Source: Parabacteroides goldsteinii DSM 19448 = WAL 12034
GTDB taxonomy: Bacteria; Bacteroidota; Bacteroidia; Bacteroidales; Tannerellaceae
Assembly (NCBI RefSeq): GCF_000969835.1
Contig: NZ_KQ033913.1
Span: 2,041,480 to 2,105,479, forward strand
DNA length: 64,000 bases
Direction: 5' to 3'
Below, piece by piece: positions 36,311 through 43,859 of this stretch. The translations under genes were made by a program, and so were the position numbers. Every line of letters starts with the position of its first letter. The first letter of the stretch is position 1. The notes below the pieces were generated by a model. That model ran no database searches and had not been told where the DNA came from. It was given only the letters and a program-made list of their open reading frames with translations.

Positions 36311-36982
36311 ATGAAAACACATATACTCTTGATTTGTTTATGTTTGGGTTCAATATTACCACTTTCGGCACAACAATTTAAACGGATTTTCCTATTTGAT
36401 GATTTTATGAAGGCACAAATAGCGTTCCGCAATAAAGCGATCTCATTTGTTACTCTTAATTATGACGCATCAAATAAAATAATGCTTTTTCAACAAGAAG
36501 AGGATATGATGGAAATAACTAATACGGCCTTGATTGACACGATAACAGTTGGCAGACGTAAATTAGTCCCTGCCACAAAAGGGTTTCACGAAGTTGTACA
36601 CTTGGATAACGGAATAGTTTATATAGATTGGTTATTGAAAGATGTAAATATCGGTTCAAAAGGAGCTTTAGGATCTGTAACCCAAGGAAGCGTTCATAAT
36701 CTACAAATGAGCGATTTGGGATTGAACGGAACGGAAATGTACACACCCTATGCTTCACAGAAAATAGGTAGTACGGATGTCTATCGACGGAAAAACGACA
36801 ATACATATTATATAAAAATAGATAATAAATCGGTAAAGATAAAATCAATTAAACAATTGATAAAACTTTATCCTAACCATAAAGATAAAATCGAGGCTTA
36901 TATCAAACAAGAAGATATTCAGATGAAAGATGTATCGAAAGTGCTTATGTTGTTAAACTATTGTTTAGGATTACAACCTTGA
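36311..36982 (+). CDS. Secreted protein of unknown function, paralogue of the 23695-24366 product
   Basis: The protein is 223 residues long, exactly the length of its paralogue at 23695. A signal peptide ends near LSAQ (about residue 20). Conserved blocks with the paralogue are FLFDDFMKAQI, NTALIDTITVGRRKLVP, the IDWLLKD segment, GSKGALGSV and VYRRKNDNTYY, followed by a KLYPNHKDKI helix. The region is A/T rich. It lies 10 bp beyond the terminator of a SusCD operon on the same strand. No known domain is visible. Conserved aromatic and Asp/Gly positions suggest a small beta-rich fold, so a function in nutrient sensing or as an accessory to the SusC/D pair is a guess only. Confidence 0.75.
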   Translation: MKTHILLICLCLGSILPLSAQQFKRIFLFDDFMKAQIAFRNKAISFVTLNYDASNKIMLFQQEEDMMEITNTALIDTITVGRRKLVPATKGFHEVVHLDNGIVYIDWLLKDVNIGSKGALGSVTQGSVHNLQMSDLGLNGTEMYTPYASQKIGSTDVYRRKNDNTYYIKIDNKSVKIKSIKQLIKLYPNHKDKIEAYIKQEDIQMKDVSKVLMLLNYCLGLQP

Positions 36983-37057
36983 TTTCTTTTTCCATAAAAA
37001 CAGCTTCACACATCACCAATGCACTATGCCGCATTGATTAACAAAGAGGAACCGGTT

Positions 37058-37086
37058 GACGCCGCTTATTCGAAACGGCGTCACCT
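37058..37086. repeat. Hairpin at the 3' end of the HU-like gene carrying GGCGTCACCT
   Basis: GACGCCG (37058-37064) and CGGCGTC (37076-37082) pair around 11 bases and overlap the stop of the HU-like gene. The word GGCGTCACCT at 37077-37086 recurs in inverted orientation at 40135-40144, after the VirE-type gene. No T run follows, so termination is uncertain. Confidence 0.5.
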
Positions 37087-37734
37087 ACATACCTTCCCAA
37101 TATTCGAATCCACCACCAGGCTATCCGGCAATTCCGCCGGTTCCGGACGCTTCACATAAATGCACATTCTTCGCGTCCCGTCTTCCACCAGTATGCCATC
37201 GGCCACAAATTGTTTGAGCTCTTTGCGTGCCAGATATTGGGTACAACCGTTCAACCCCTGATAAGCCAGGGTTGTAATATATGCATGTCGCTCCAGATAC
37301 CGCAACAACCGGCTTTCTTTTTCTTCCTGTGAAAAATCAGTTACTTTTGGCTCCTTATAACGTTCCACCGACATTGTTTTCAGTTCATGCTTCAGTCTGG
37401 CACAACAACGGAAATTCACATTCTTGAAATGAACGGATTCACTACGCAACTCCTTCTTGTCTTCTACCGGACGCGATTTCAACGATACACTGAAATAGCC
37501 GATTCCGTCGAGATAAACATTATATCCATCGCGTAGTTTCTCTTTCAGCATGTCGGAGAGCAGACGGACCGCCCCTTTCAGGTCGCCATCAGTATAAGTG
37601 GAACGCGAAGACGCTTCCTCTATTAAACGATCGGTACTCACTGTATCCCGGGGAACTATGCGGGGATGCAATACGACTTTCTTACCTGAACCCTTTTTAG
37701 GCGGATTCTGCTCCATCTTGTAAATTGCTGTCAT
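37081..37734 (-). CDS. HU-fold DNA-binding protein (Bacteroidales HU-HIG type)
   Basis: The 217-residue protein has an HU/IHF-like domain in the first ~120 residues: an RGT-like start, LIEEASSRSTYTDGDLKGAVRLLSDMLKEKL helices, and DGYNVYLDGIGYFSVSLKSRPVED, the strand region that resembles HU. A second part (about 135-217) looks like a small winged helix (LRYLERHAYITTLAYQGLNGCTQYLARKELK). Such extended HU proteins are common in Bacteroidales and often lie beside VirE-type genes. It is divergent from the VirE-type ATPase gene, with a 320-bp gap between them. DNA binding is likely; the target is unknown, though the 22-bp repeats in that gap are a natural candidate. Confidence 0.8.
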   Translation of the reverse strand: MTAIYKMEQNPPKKGSGKKVVLHPRIVPRDTVSTDRLIEEASSRSTYTDGDLKGAVRLLSDMLKEKLRDGYNVYLDGIGYFSVSLKSRPVEDKKELRSESVHFKNVNFRCCARLKHELKTMSVERYKEPKVTDFSQEEKESRLLRYLERHAYITTLAYQGLNGCTQYLARKELKQFVADGILVEDGTRRMCIYVKRPEPAELPDSLVVDSNIGKVCR

Positions 37735-37798
37735 ACCAGTGTGTTTTTATCATCCGGCCTATAGACTTTTATGACTAAAGACTGGACTTAGTAAGTAT

Positions 37799-37881
37799 TT
37801 GACCCAGGTCAACCATATATTCGCCCCAGGTCGAACTTCAATTTGACCTAGGTCAACTATAAGGTTCACCCAGGTCGAAAG
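37799..37881. repeat. 22-bp repeat array between divergent HU-like and VirE-type genes
   Basis: Four copies of a word close to GACC(C/T)AGGTC(A/G)A are spaced exactly 22 bp apart (CCAGGTC cores at 37804, 37826, 37848 and 37870). The third copy, GACCTAGGTC, is a perfect 10-bp palindrome. The bases between the cores are variable. It lies in the 320-bp divergent gap (37735-38054), about 65 bp from the HU gene start and 174 bp from the VirE gene start. Confidence 0.85.
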
Positions 37882-38054
37882 GTTAAGAATATACGACTAA
37901 AGATATAAAATATAAGTGGATAAACAATTATTATCTTCTTTATTTTCAATAGATGAAATAGTTGTAGCCTTCCTGATAATGATCGGTCTTTACATGCTGT
38001 AAACCGGCATTCAGGTACTTACCTTTGGAAAAAATCAATTAAAAAAGAAGACAA

Positions 38055-40124
38055 ATGAAAGCAACTTTATTCAGTGCAAATCAGAAAGCACAAAAGACAA
38101 TCGAGATGGAAAAACTGATCGGACTGATCCGTGACGGTTACAAGGAAAAGCAAGTGGCAGCCCTGCGCGAAGAATTGCGCTACACCATTCCCGGGGTTTC
38201 GGTAAAAGAGGCGAACCGGTTACCGGTCGTCTACTTCTGTTCTACCGTAAAAAAACAGGATGGAACGTTTGTCAGAAACCAATATAACGGATTGGTCTTG
38301 CTCAAAATAAACAATCTCGCCAACCGCAACGAGGCAAAAAATGTCCGCCGGCAAGCAGCCGGATCATTACAGACGATGGCAGCTTTTATCGGATCAAGCG
38401 GAAAGAGCGTAAAAATTATCATTCCTTTCACATTGCCGGATCATACTGTCCCACAGAACGATACGCTTATTCGTTTTTTTCATGCCCGGGCCTATGACAG
38501 GGCTGCAGCCTATTACCGAGAAGAGTTGCAACAACAGATCACTGTTGAAGAAAATGAATTGGATGCAGCCTGCCGACTTTCATTCGATCCGGATATTTAC
38601 TACAATCCGGACGCCCTGCCTGTCCGGATCGAACAACCTTGGGAGATGCCGGAAAAGCTACCGGTTTCTGCACCGTCACCAGCCGTGACAGACCCGCTAC
38701 AACGCCTCGTTCCCGGTTATGAACGAAGCCGGATCGTTTCGTTACTTTTCGAAAATTCATTACGGCAAGCTATGGATGCGACCGGTTATCGAAAAGAGGA
38801 TGAAGATATCAAGCCTTTCCTTACTTGCCTTGCCGAGAACTGCTTCCGCAGTGGTATCCCGGAAGAAGAGGTGGTCAAATGGTTGCCGGTACATACCCAT
38901 TTCCGGATTTTTGAAGCGGAGATACGGACAACCGTACACAATGTCTACCGCCTGTCCTCCGGTTTCGGTCGAAAACCGTGTATCCGGCCGGAGCAGGTAC
39001 TCGCTTTTCAAGCCGACGAATTTATGAAACGCCGGTATGAATTCAGATATAATAATATGAAGGGAGATGCGGAATACCGCGAACGCAAATCGTACTATTT
39101 CAATTTCTTTCCTGTTAACGAACAGGTCCTCAACAGTATCAGTCTGAATGCGCAGGAAGAAGGTATTCCGCTATGGGACAGGGACGTGAAACGTTATATC
39201 TATTCCAACCGTGTGATGCATTATTCGCCTATCGAGGAATATATGCTGGAGTTGCCAGACTGGGACGGGATAGACCATATCCGCCGGCTGGCCGATACAT
39301 TGCCCTGCAACAATCCGGAATGGAGAAACCAGTTCTACCGCTGGTTCCTGAGCATGGTGGCCCATTGGAACGGGCTGGACCGGATGCATGCCAACAGTGT
39401 CTCCCCTCTTTTGATCGGCAGGCAAGGATGTGGCAAGTCCACTTGGTGCCGGAATCTGCTTCCGCCCGAATTACTGGAATATTACACCGACAGTATCGAT
39501 TTCAGCAATAAACGTGATGCAGAATTGTTACTGAACCGTTTTGCCTTGATCAATATTGATGAGTTCGATTCGGTATCGCCTTCCCATCAGGCATTCCTGA
39601 AACATATCCTCCAGAAACCGGTCATTAATGCCCGCCAGCCTTATAAACGCAGTATCCAGCCGCTGAAAAGGTATGCATCTTTCGTTGCGACCTCCAACAA
39701 TGCCGATTTGTTGAACGACCCGACAGGAAGCCGGCGTTTCATCTGCATCGAACTGACCGGTAACATCAACCATGCTATCGGGTTAAACCATAAGCAATTG
39801 TATGCCCAAGCTGCCGCCGCACTACGTAACAACGAACGCTATTGGTTCACCTCCGAAGAAGAAACTGCGATCATCCGGAACAACCACCAGTTCCAACAGA
39901 TTCCGGTTGAAGAGCAACTTTTCTTCCAATATTTCCGCTTGCCAGAGACAGGAGAACAAGGCGAACTGCTCCCTGCCGCCGAAATATTGAGACGGATCGA
40001 ACAACGGAGCAAGATAAAATCCGGTATCCGCAACATGGCTCTGTTCGGACGACTGCTGCTAAAGAATAATGTAATCAAAAAACATACAAAAACAGGCAAT
40101 TACTACCATGTAATCGAAATCTGA
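38055..40124 (+). CDS. VirE-type P-loop ATPase with BT4734-like N-terminal domain
   Basis: The 689-residue protein has an N-terminal VirE_N / BT4734-like domain (about 20-160) with conserved charged residues, a linker region, and a C-terminal VirE-family helicase/primase-type ATPase domain. The P-loop is IGRQGCGKSTWC at about residue 455. INIDEFDSVSPS and SFVATSNNADLLNDPTGSRRF follow as Walker B and sensor-like segments. Related proteins occur in mobile elements and phage satellites as replication or primase-helicase partners, but many Bacteroidales carry stand-alone copies. It is divergent from the HU-like gene and flanked by short inverted words. No integrase is visible nearby. Confidence 0.88.
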   Translation: MKATLFSANQKAQKTIEMEKLIGLIRDGYKEKQVAALREELRYTIPGVSVKEANRLPVVYFCSTVKKQDGTFVRNQYNGLVLLKINNLANRNEAKNVRRQAAGSLQTMAAFIGSSGKSVKIIIPFTLPDHTVPQNDTLIRFFHARAYDRAAAYYREELQQQITVEENELDAACRLSFDPDIYYNPDALPVRIEQPWEMPEKLPVSAPSPAVTDPLQRLVPGYERSRIVSLLFENSLRQAMDATGYRKEDEDIKPFLTCLAENCFRSGIPEEEVVKWLPVHTHFRIFEAEIRTTVHNVYRLSSGFGRKPCIRPEQVLAFQADEFMKRRYEFRYNNMKGDAEYRERKSYYFNFFPVNEQVLNSISLNAQEEGIPLWDRDVKRYIYSNRVMHYSPIEEYMLELPDWDGIDHIRRLADTLPCNNPEWRNQFYRWFLSMVAHWNGLDRMHANSVSPLLIGRQGCGKSTWCRNLLPPELLEYYTDSIDFSNKRDAELLLNRFALINIDEFDSVSPSHQAFLKHILQKPVINARQPYKRSIQPLKRYASFVATSNNADLLNDPTGSRRFICIELTGNINHAIGLNHKQLYAQAAAALRNNERYWFTSEEETAIIRNNHQFQQIPVEEQLFFQYFRLPETGEQGELLPAAEILRRIEQRSKIKSGIRNMALFGRLLLKNNVIKKHTKTGNYYHVIEI

Positions 40125-40272
40125 TAAAACAACGAGGTGACGCCATCCTCCTATCATGACGTCACCCCCCAAACACCTATGGTACAACTTATTAAAATGC
40201 CTCTCCGAAATATGACGCCGGATGTACTAAAATCTAGGTGATATTCGTCGCAAACGCCGCCCAAACAAGAAA
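40125..40272. repeat. Hairpins and inverted word downstream of the VirE-type gene
   Basis: AGGTGACGCC (40135-40144) is the exact inverted copy of the word at 37077-37086. GGTGACG (40136-40142) also pairs locally with CGTCACC (40160-40166), which could form a rho-independent-like hairpin but lacks a T run. The rest of the gap up to the FKBP-like gene contains no coding signal. Confidence 0.5.
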
Positions 40273-40815
40273 TTACTTAAACTCTTTCACTGTAATAGTA
40301 AATTGCAACGTCGAGCACAAAGGAATATACGGATAAGGATAACTCTGATCTCCATAACCTAACTGGTATGGGATAATTGCTTCCAGCCTCTCCCCTTTAT
40401 GAGTTTGCAGCAAAAGAGCAGAAAGTCCTTTGATCAGATCGGGACTATCCAAATCCAAGGTAGTTTCCACCGGATTCCCTTTGCTATCCCCAACAATCTG
40501 ATCTTTAGAAACAGGCAATATGCCTAACATCGAAACTTTCACATCTGATTTTATCGTCGGAACAGAGTCAACCTCGCCGATTTCCAATATGCGATACAAC
40601 AAAGTATCATCCTCCACAACTAACTGTTGATACAACAATTGACCATCATCTTCCACTATCGCCTTCTTTTCCTGGAAATATGCCTGGTTCTGAGCGATCC
40701 ACAGTTTCTCTGCTTCCGTATAAGCAGGTATCGTCTTTCCCACATCATCACTACAGGCTACCAAACCGATAATCATCATCACAGCCCAACACAGAGCTAC
40801 ATACATCGACTTCAT
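40273..40815 (-). CDS. FKBP-type peptidyl-prolyl isomerase-like lipoprotein
   Basis: The 180-residue protein carries a lipoprotein signal with LVAC (Cys21). Its C-terminal half looks like an FKBP domain: LIKGLSALLLQTHKGERLEAIIPYQLGYGDQ, then YIPLCSTLQFTITVKEF. This matches the VIxGW..GL, G...IPxxLAYG and I.P.STL.F.V elements, although the first strand is degenerate. It is likely anchored in the envelope and could help protein folding. It follows the M28 peptidase gene by 19 bp and should be co-transcribed. Confidence 0.75.
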   Translation of the reverse strand: MKSMYVALCWAVMMIIGLVACSDDVGKTIPAYTEAEKLWIAQNQAYFQEKKAIVEDDGQLLYQQLVVEDDTLLYRILEIGEVDSVPTIKSDVKVSMLGILPVSKDQIVGDSKGNPVETTLDLDSPDLIKGLSALLLQTHKGERLEAIIPYQLGYGDQSYPYPYIPLCSTLQFTITVKEFK

Positions 40816-40834
40816 TTTCTATTTCTATTTATGA

Positions 40835-41833
40835 TTAATATTTCTTCTCATTCGCCAGATTCCACATATTCAGGAAAGAGGCTTTCGTGATATCGACTAC
40901 CTTATTCCAATTCAGCTTTTCCGTATGGTCGCCCGGCATATGGTAGTCCGGATGACCGTTGGTGTGATACCAGATAATGGGAATACCACGTTTGGCAAAA
41001 GAGCCGTTGTCACTCCCTCCTACCGGCTTGTCCCAGGGGTGATAAACAGGTTTCAGGTTCAGGTCATATTTCTTGATATCATTCTTCAGCCAGTCACCGA
41101 AAGCCTTGTTTGCTTCCGTATAGAAATAATCGACCTGCTCGGGAACCGCTTCGTTCGAATTGCGGCCGATCATATCATAATTCAAATATCCCTTTATATC
41201 TTTCAGGAACGGACAGTTCTGCACAAAATATTCAGAACCCAGCAATCCTTTTTCTTCACCGTCCCAGAAAGCAAAAATAACCGTACGTTGCGGTTGCTCA
41301 CCGGAAGCCAGAAATGCTTTTGCAACCTGAAGGACAGCCGATACGCCCGAAGCATTATCATCTGCCCCGTTATAGATCTGATCACCGTCCAGCATCGGAT
41401 CGAAACCCAGGTGGTCGTAGTGTGCTCCGATGATAACATATTCATTCGGATTCTTCCCTTCTATCTTTCCCAGGATATTGCGCATGGATAACTTCTGATG
41501 TACGCCTTGCTTCAGTTGGGCGATCGAATCAGGATGCACCTGGAAACGTCCCCTCTTCTGGCGTTCCTTATTATAAGCCTCGAAAGGTTGGTAATAAGAC
41601 TCATTCAAGGGAGCGATGCCCATTGTCTTCAGGTTGGAGACGATATACTCGGCAGCAATCCGTCCTCCCTGGAAACCGGCTTCACGCCCTTCCAGTTCGT
41701 CACTGGCCAAGAAACCGATATAGGCTTCCGCGTTTTCCTTATTGATAGTGTTCAGTCCTTTTTCTACAGGCGACTGTGCCCAAAGGGTGGTAGATAGCAT
41801 GACGGATGCTACAAATAAACCTGTTCTTTTCAT
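40835..41833 (-). CDS. M28-family zinc peptidase (secreted)
   Basis: The 332-residue protein has an N-terminal signal peptide (cut near LWAQ, residue 20) and the zinc-binding features of family M28: IIGAHYDHLGF (His-X-Asp), YNGADDNASGVSAV (bridging Asp and catalytic region), FWDGEEKGLLGSEY (Glu pair), YDMIGRN (Asp) and HMPGDH (His). This indicates a two-zinc aminopeptidase in the periplasm or outside. It is the first gene in an operon with the FKBP-like lipoprotein and has a clear promoter box. Confidence 0.93.
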   Translation of the reverse strand: MKRTGLFVASVMLSTTLWAQSPVEKGLNTINKENAEAYIGFLASDELEGREAGFQGGRIAAEYIVSNLKTMGIAPLNESYYQPFEAYNKERQKRGRFQVHPDSIAQLKQGVHQKLSMRNILGKIEGKNPNEYVIIGAHYDHLGFDPMLDGDQIYNGADDNASGVSAVLQVAKAFLASGEQPQRTVIFAFWDGEEKGLLGSEYFVQNCPFLKDIKGYLNYDMIGRNSNEAVPEQVDYFYTEANKAFGDWLKNDIKKYDLNLKPVYHPWDKPVGGSDNGSFAKRGIPIIWYHTNGHPDYHMPGDHTEKLNWNKVVDITKASFLNMWNLANEKKY

Positions 41834-41867
41834 TGTATGATTGTGTTTTATAGATTTGTTCCGCGCA

Positions 41868-41875
41868 CAAAGATA
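41868..41875 (-). promoter_or_regulatory. -7 promoter box of the M28 peptidase operon
   Basis: On the minus strand this reads TATCTTTG, an exact match to TAnnTTTG. It ends 34 bp before the peptidase ATG. Confidence 0.6.
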
Positions 41876-42029
41876 GAAGATAAATTGAAGAATTGTAAGG
41901 GATAGAAAATAAAAAAAGGCTAATCTTCGCTGTTCTGTCAGCGTCGAATGCCCATCTCTCGATCTCTCACCAGTCTTATAAAAGACCCTGGTGAAGAGAA
42001 TACATCAAAATAATATACTTTCTTTTTGT

Positions 42030-42188
42030 TTAATTTTTTGCGTTAGCGCCCATTTCTTCCAACAGGCGACGGATTTCAGCATTTACTCGCTGACTCATTG
42101 TACCATTTCTCATTGACTGATAACGATCAGCCTGATAACGCAACATCGCTAAAGTACGAAGATTTTCTTCATTTCTACTTGTCATCAT
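42030..42188 (-). CDS. Small 52-residue protein of unknown function
   Basis: A short gene reads MMTSRNEENLRTLAMLRYQ, then AD, RYQSMRNGTMSQRVNAE and IRRLLEEMGANAKN. It is charged, Arg and Glu rich, and predicted to form two amphipathic helices. The second half resembles small ribbon-helix-helix or coiled proteins, but no family is recognised. The first two codons are both ATG (42188 or 42185). Support for reality comes from a consensus -7 promoter box at 42274 on the same strand, a leader hairpin at 42206-42225, and a structured, T-rich region after the stop. It stands alone between the M28 peptidase and the carbonic anhydrase genes. Confidence 0.6.
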   Translation of the reverse strand: MMTSRNEENLRTLAMLRYQADRYQSMRNGTMSQRVNAEIRRLLEEMGANAKN

Positions 42189-42205
42189 AATCTTTACTTT
42201 TTTAT

Positions 42206-42240
42206 GTCTTCCACGCTTGGAAGACTCGTTAATAATTAAC
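42206..42240 (-). promoter_or_regulatory. Leader hairpin of the small protein gene
   Basis: GTCTTCCA and TGGAAGAC pair perfectly around four bases (42206-42225), with a second palindrome GTTAATAATTAAC at 42228-42240. Both lie in the transcribed leader and could control translation or termination. Confidence 0.5.
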
Positions 42241-42273
42241 CTAAACCTTAATCTTTTCTTTTTGTTTACAGTG

Positions 42274-42281
42274 CAAAGATA
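42274..42281 (-). promoter_or_regulatory. -7 promoter box of the small protein gene
   Basis: On the minus strand this reads TATCTTTG, an exact match to TAnnTTTG. It predicts a leader of about 75-80 nt before the 52-codon gene. Confidence 0.55.
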
Positions 42282-42377
42282 AGCACTTTTTCCAAAACTA
42301 TGCTATAAAACATATAAATTATTTCTATCTTTACATTTATTTAATCTATAGAAATAGATTTTCAGAAGATACCCCCC

Positions 42378-42920
42378 CTACTCCACTTCGGTCAATTCAC
42401 CTGTAACTGAATTAATTACAAAGCCTCTAACCGTAATATCGGTAGGAATCAACGGGTGGTTGCGAACTTGTTCGACTGTATCTTTTACTGAGCATTCTGT
42501 CGAGTCAAACCCACGAAGCCAGTATTTAAAATCGATTCCGCAGTAACGGATCATATCGATTCGCTCAGCGGGAATACCCCGTTTCTTCATTGCTTCGATC
42601 ATCTCGTCGCTGTCCATATGCTGGGCACCGCAATCAGAATGACCAATGATCATGATCTCGACCACTCCCAGTTCATAAATAGCGACCATCAGACTGCGTA
42701 TCACACTGCCGAACGGATGTGAAATGATTGCACCGGCATTCTTTATGATTTTCACGTCGCCATTCTTTATGCCCAATGCGGCAGGAAGCAATTCTATCAG
42801 ACGAGTATCCATACAGGATACGATGGCAATCTTTTTATCGGGATACTTATTCGTTATAAACTTTTCATATCCTTTCTTATCTACAAATCCCCGGTTGTAT
42901 TCAAGTAATTCGTCTATCAT
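42378..42920 (-). CDS. Beta-class carbonic anhydrase
   Basis: The 180-residue protein interconverts CO2 and bicarbonate. It has the beta-class zinc site: Cys36 and Asp38 in VSCMDTRL, then His94 and Cys97 in GHSDCGAQH. The first segment NKYPDKKIAIVSC fits short beta-CAs. It is cytoplasmic and lies 53 bp after the HAD phosphatase gene on the same strand, probably in the same transcript. Bicarbonate supply for carboxylation reactions is a plausible role in a gut anaerobe. Confidence 0.9.
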   Translation of the reverse strand: MIDELLEYNRGFVDKKGYEKFITNKYPDKKIAIVSCMDTRLIELLPAALGIKNGDVKIIKNAGAIISHPFGSVIRSLMVAIYELGVVEIMIIGHSDCGAQHMDSDEMIEAMKKRGIPAERIDMIRYCGIDFKYWLRGFDSTECSVKDTVEQVRNHPLIPTDITVRGFVINSVTGELTEVE

Positions 42921-42973
42921 GAGTCTGTCTTTCTTTTAATAATAATACTAGCTATATAAATAACAACACTGGT

Positions 42974-43750
42974 TCAAATAATGTTGTGGAATTTCAAGGC
43001 TTTGAATATCCCGTCCTCATCGACGGAATCGGTTACATAATCCGCATATTGTTTTACGTCGTCGTCAGCATTCCCCATAGCAACCCCGATCCCGGCATGC
43101 TGAAGCATGGCTATATCATTACCGCCATCACCGAAAGCCATACATTCTTTTAATGGTATCTTAAAGTATTCCAGCATTTTATCAATACCGATCCGCTTGC
43201 TGCTCCCGGCAGGTACCACATCGGTAAACAACGGATTCCAGCGAGTGGATTCGCAATGGGATAAGATAGACATGATCTTTTTCTCCTGTTCGGCAGTAAA
43301 AAATGAGACTAACTGGTAGACCGTCTTTCCCTTCATTTCACTCAGAGGACGGATAGGCGGCTCCGGAAAATTCAGCATATTAAAGATTTCTTCCACCGTT
43401 TCATCCTTATAATTCATAAAGATTTCTTTTTCCTGGACAAAAGCACAGGGGAAAGACTCTTCAGTTTCCAAATAGCGGATCAATGCATCGATATCCCTGT
43501 CGGGAATGCTGTGTTTATAGATCACTTTGTCTTCTCCGGCAAAACAATATCCACCGTTCAGTGTAACATATCCGTCAAATTTTAAATCTCCCAGATTGTT
43601 GATGGAACTGTAATGACGACCTGTTGCTATAAAAACTTTAATACCTTTCTTCCGTAAGATATCCAATGCGTCAATGGTAGAGCGGGGTACTTCATGTGTC
43701 TTAAAACTGACCAACGTCCCGTCTATATCGAAGAAAATTGCCTTAACCAT
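42974..43750 (-). CDS. HAD-superfamily Cof-type phosphatase
   Basis: The 258-residue protein has the HAD motifs: FFDIDGTLV (motif I with two Asp), IATGRHYSS (motif II), and GDGGNDIAMLQHAGIGVAMGNA (motifs III/IV). A large cap domain sits between motifs II and III, as in Cof-type phosphatases. It probably dephosphorylates a sugar phosphate or flavin intermediate; the substrate is not evident. It is the first gene of a unit with the carbonic anhydrase and is divergent from an aldo/keto reductase. Confidence 0.9.
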   Translation of the reverse strand: MVKAIFFDIDGTLVSFKTHEVPRSTIDALDILRKKGIKVFIATGRHYSSINNLGDLKFDGYVTLNGGYCFAGEDKVIYKHSIPDRDIDALIRYLETEESFPCAFVQEKEIFMNYKDETVEEIFNMLNFPEPPIRPLSEMKGKTVYQLVSFFTAEQEKKIMSILSHCESTRWNPLFTDVVPAGSSKRIGIDKMLEYFKIPLKECMAFGDGGNDIAMLQHAGIGVAMGNADDDVKQYADYVTDSVDEDGIFKALKFHNII

Positions 43751-43777
43751 ACTTTTTCTAATAACCTAAATTTGATA

Positions 43778-43785
43778 CAAAGATA
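43778..43785 (-). promoter_or_regulatory. -7 promoter box of the HAD-carbonic anhydrase unit
   Basis: On the minus strand this reads TATCTTTG, an exact TAnnTTTG match 27 bp before the HAD start codon. Confidence 0.6.
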
Positions 43786-43815
43786 AGAATAAATAAACAC
43801 ATGCGGATTTTTATA

Positions 43816-43823
43816 TACCTTTG
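43816..43823 (+). promoter_or_regulatory. -7 promoter box of the aldo/keto reductase
   Basis: TACCTTTG matches TAnnTTTG exactly, 36 bp before the ATG at 43860. It sits back to back with the minus-strand box at 43778. Confidence 0.6.
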
Positions 43824-43859
43824 TAAGTAAGATCTTAATAACAATTTAATAGGTAAGCT

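Noticed and set aside
37077..40144. Classical transposon with 10-bp terminal repeats around the HU/VirE pair
   Set aside because: The inverted word is short, no transposase or target duplication is visible, and one copy overlaps a stop codon; kept only as a weak module boundary.
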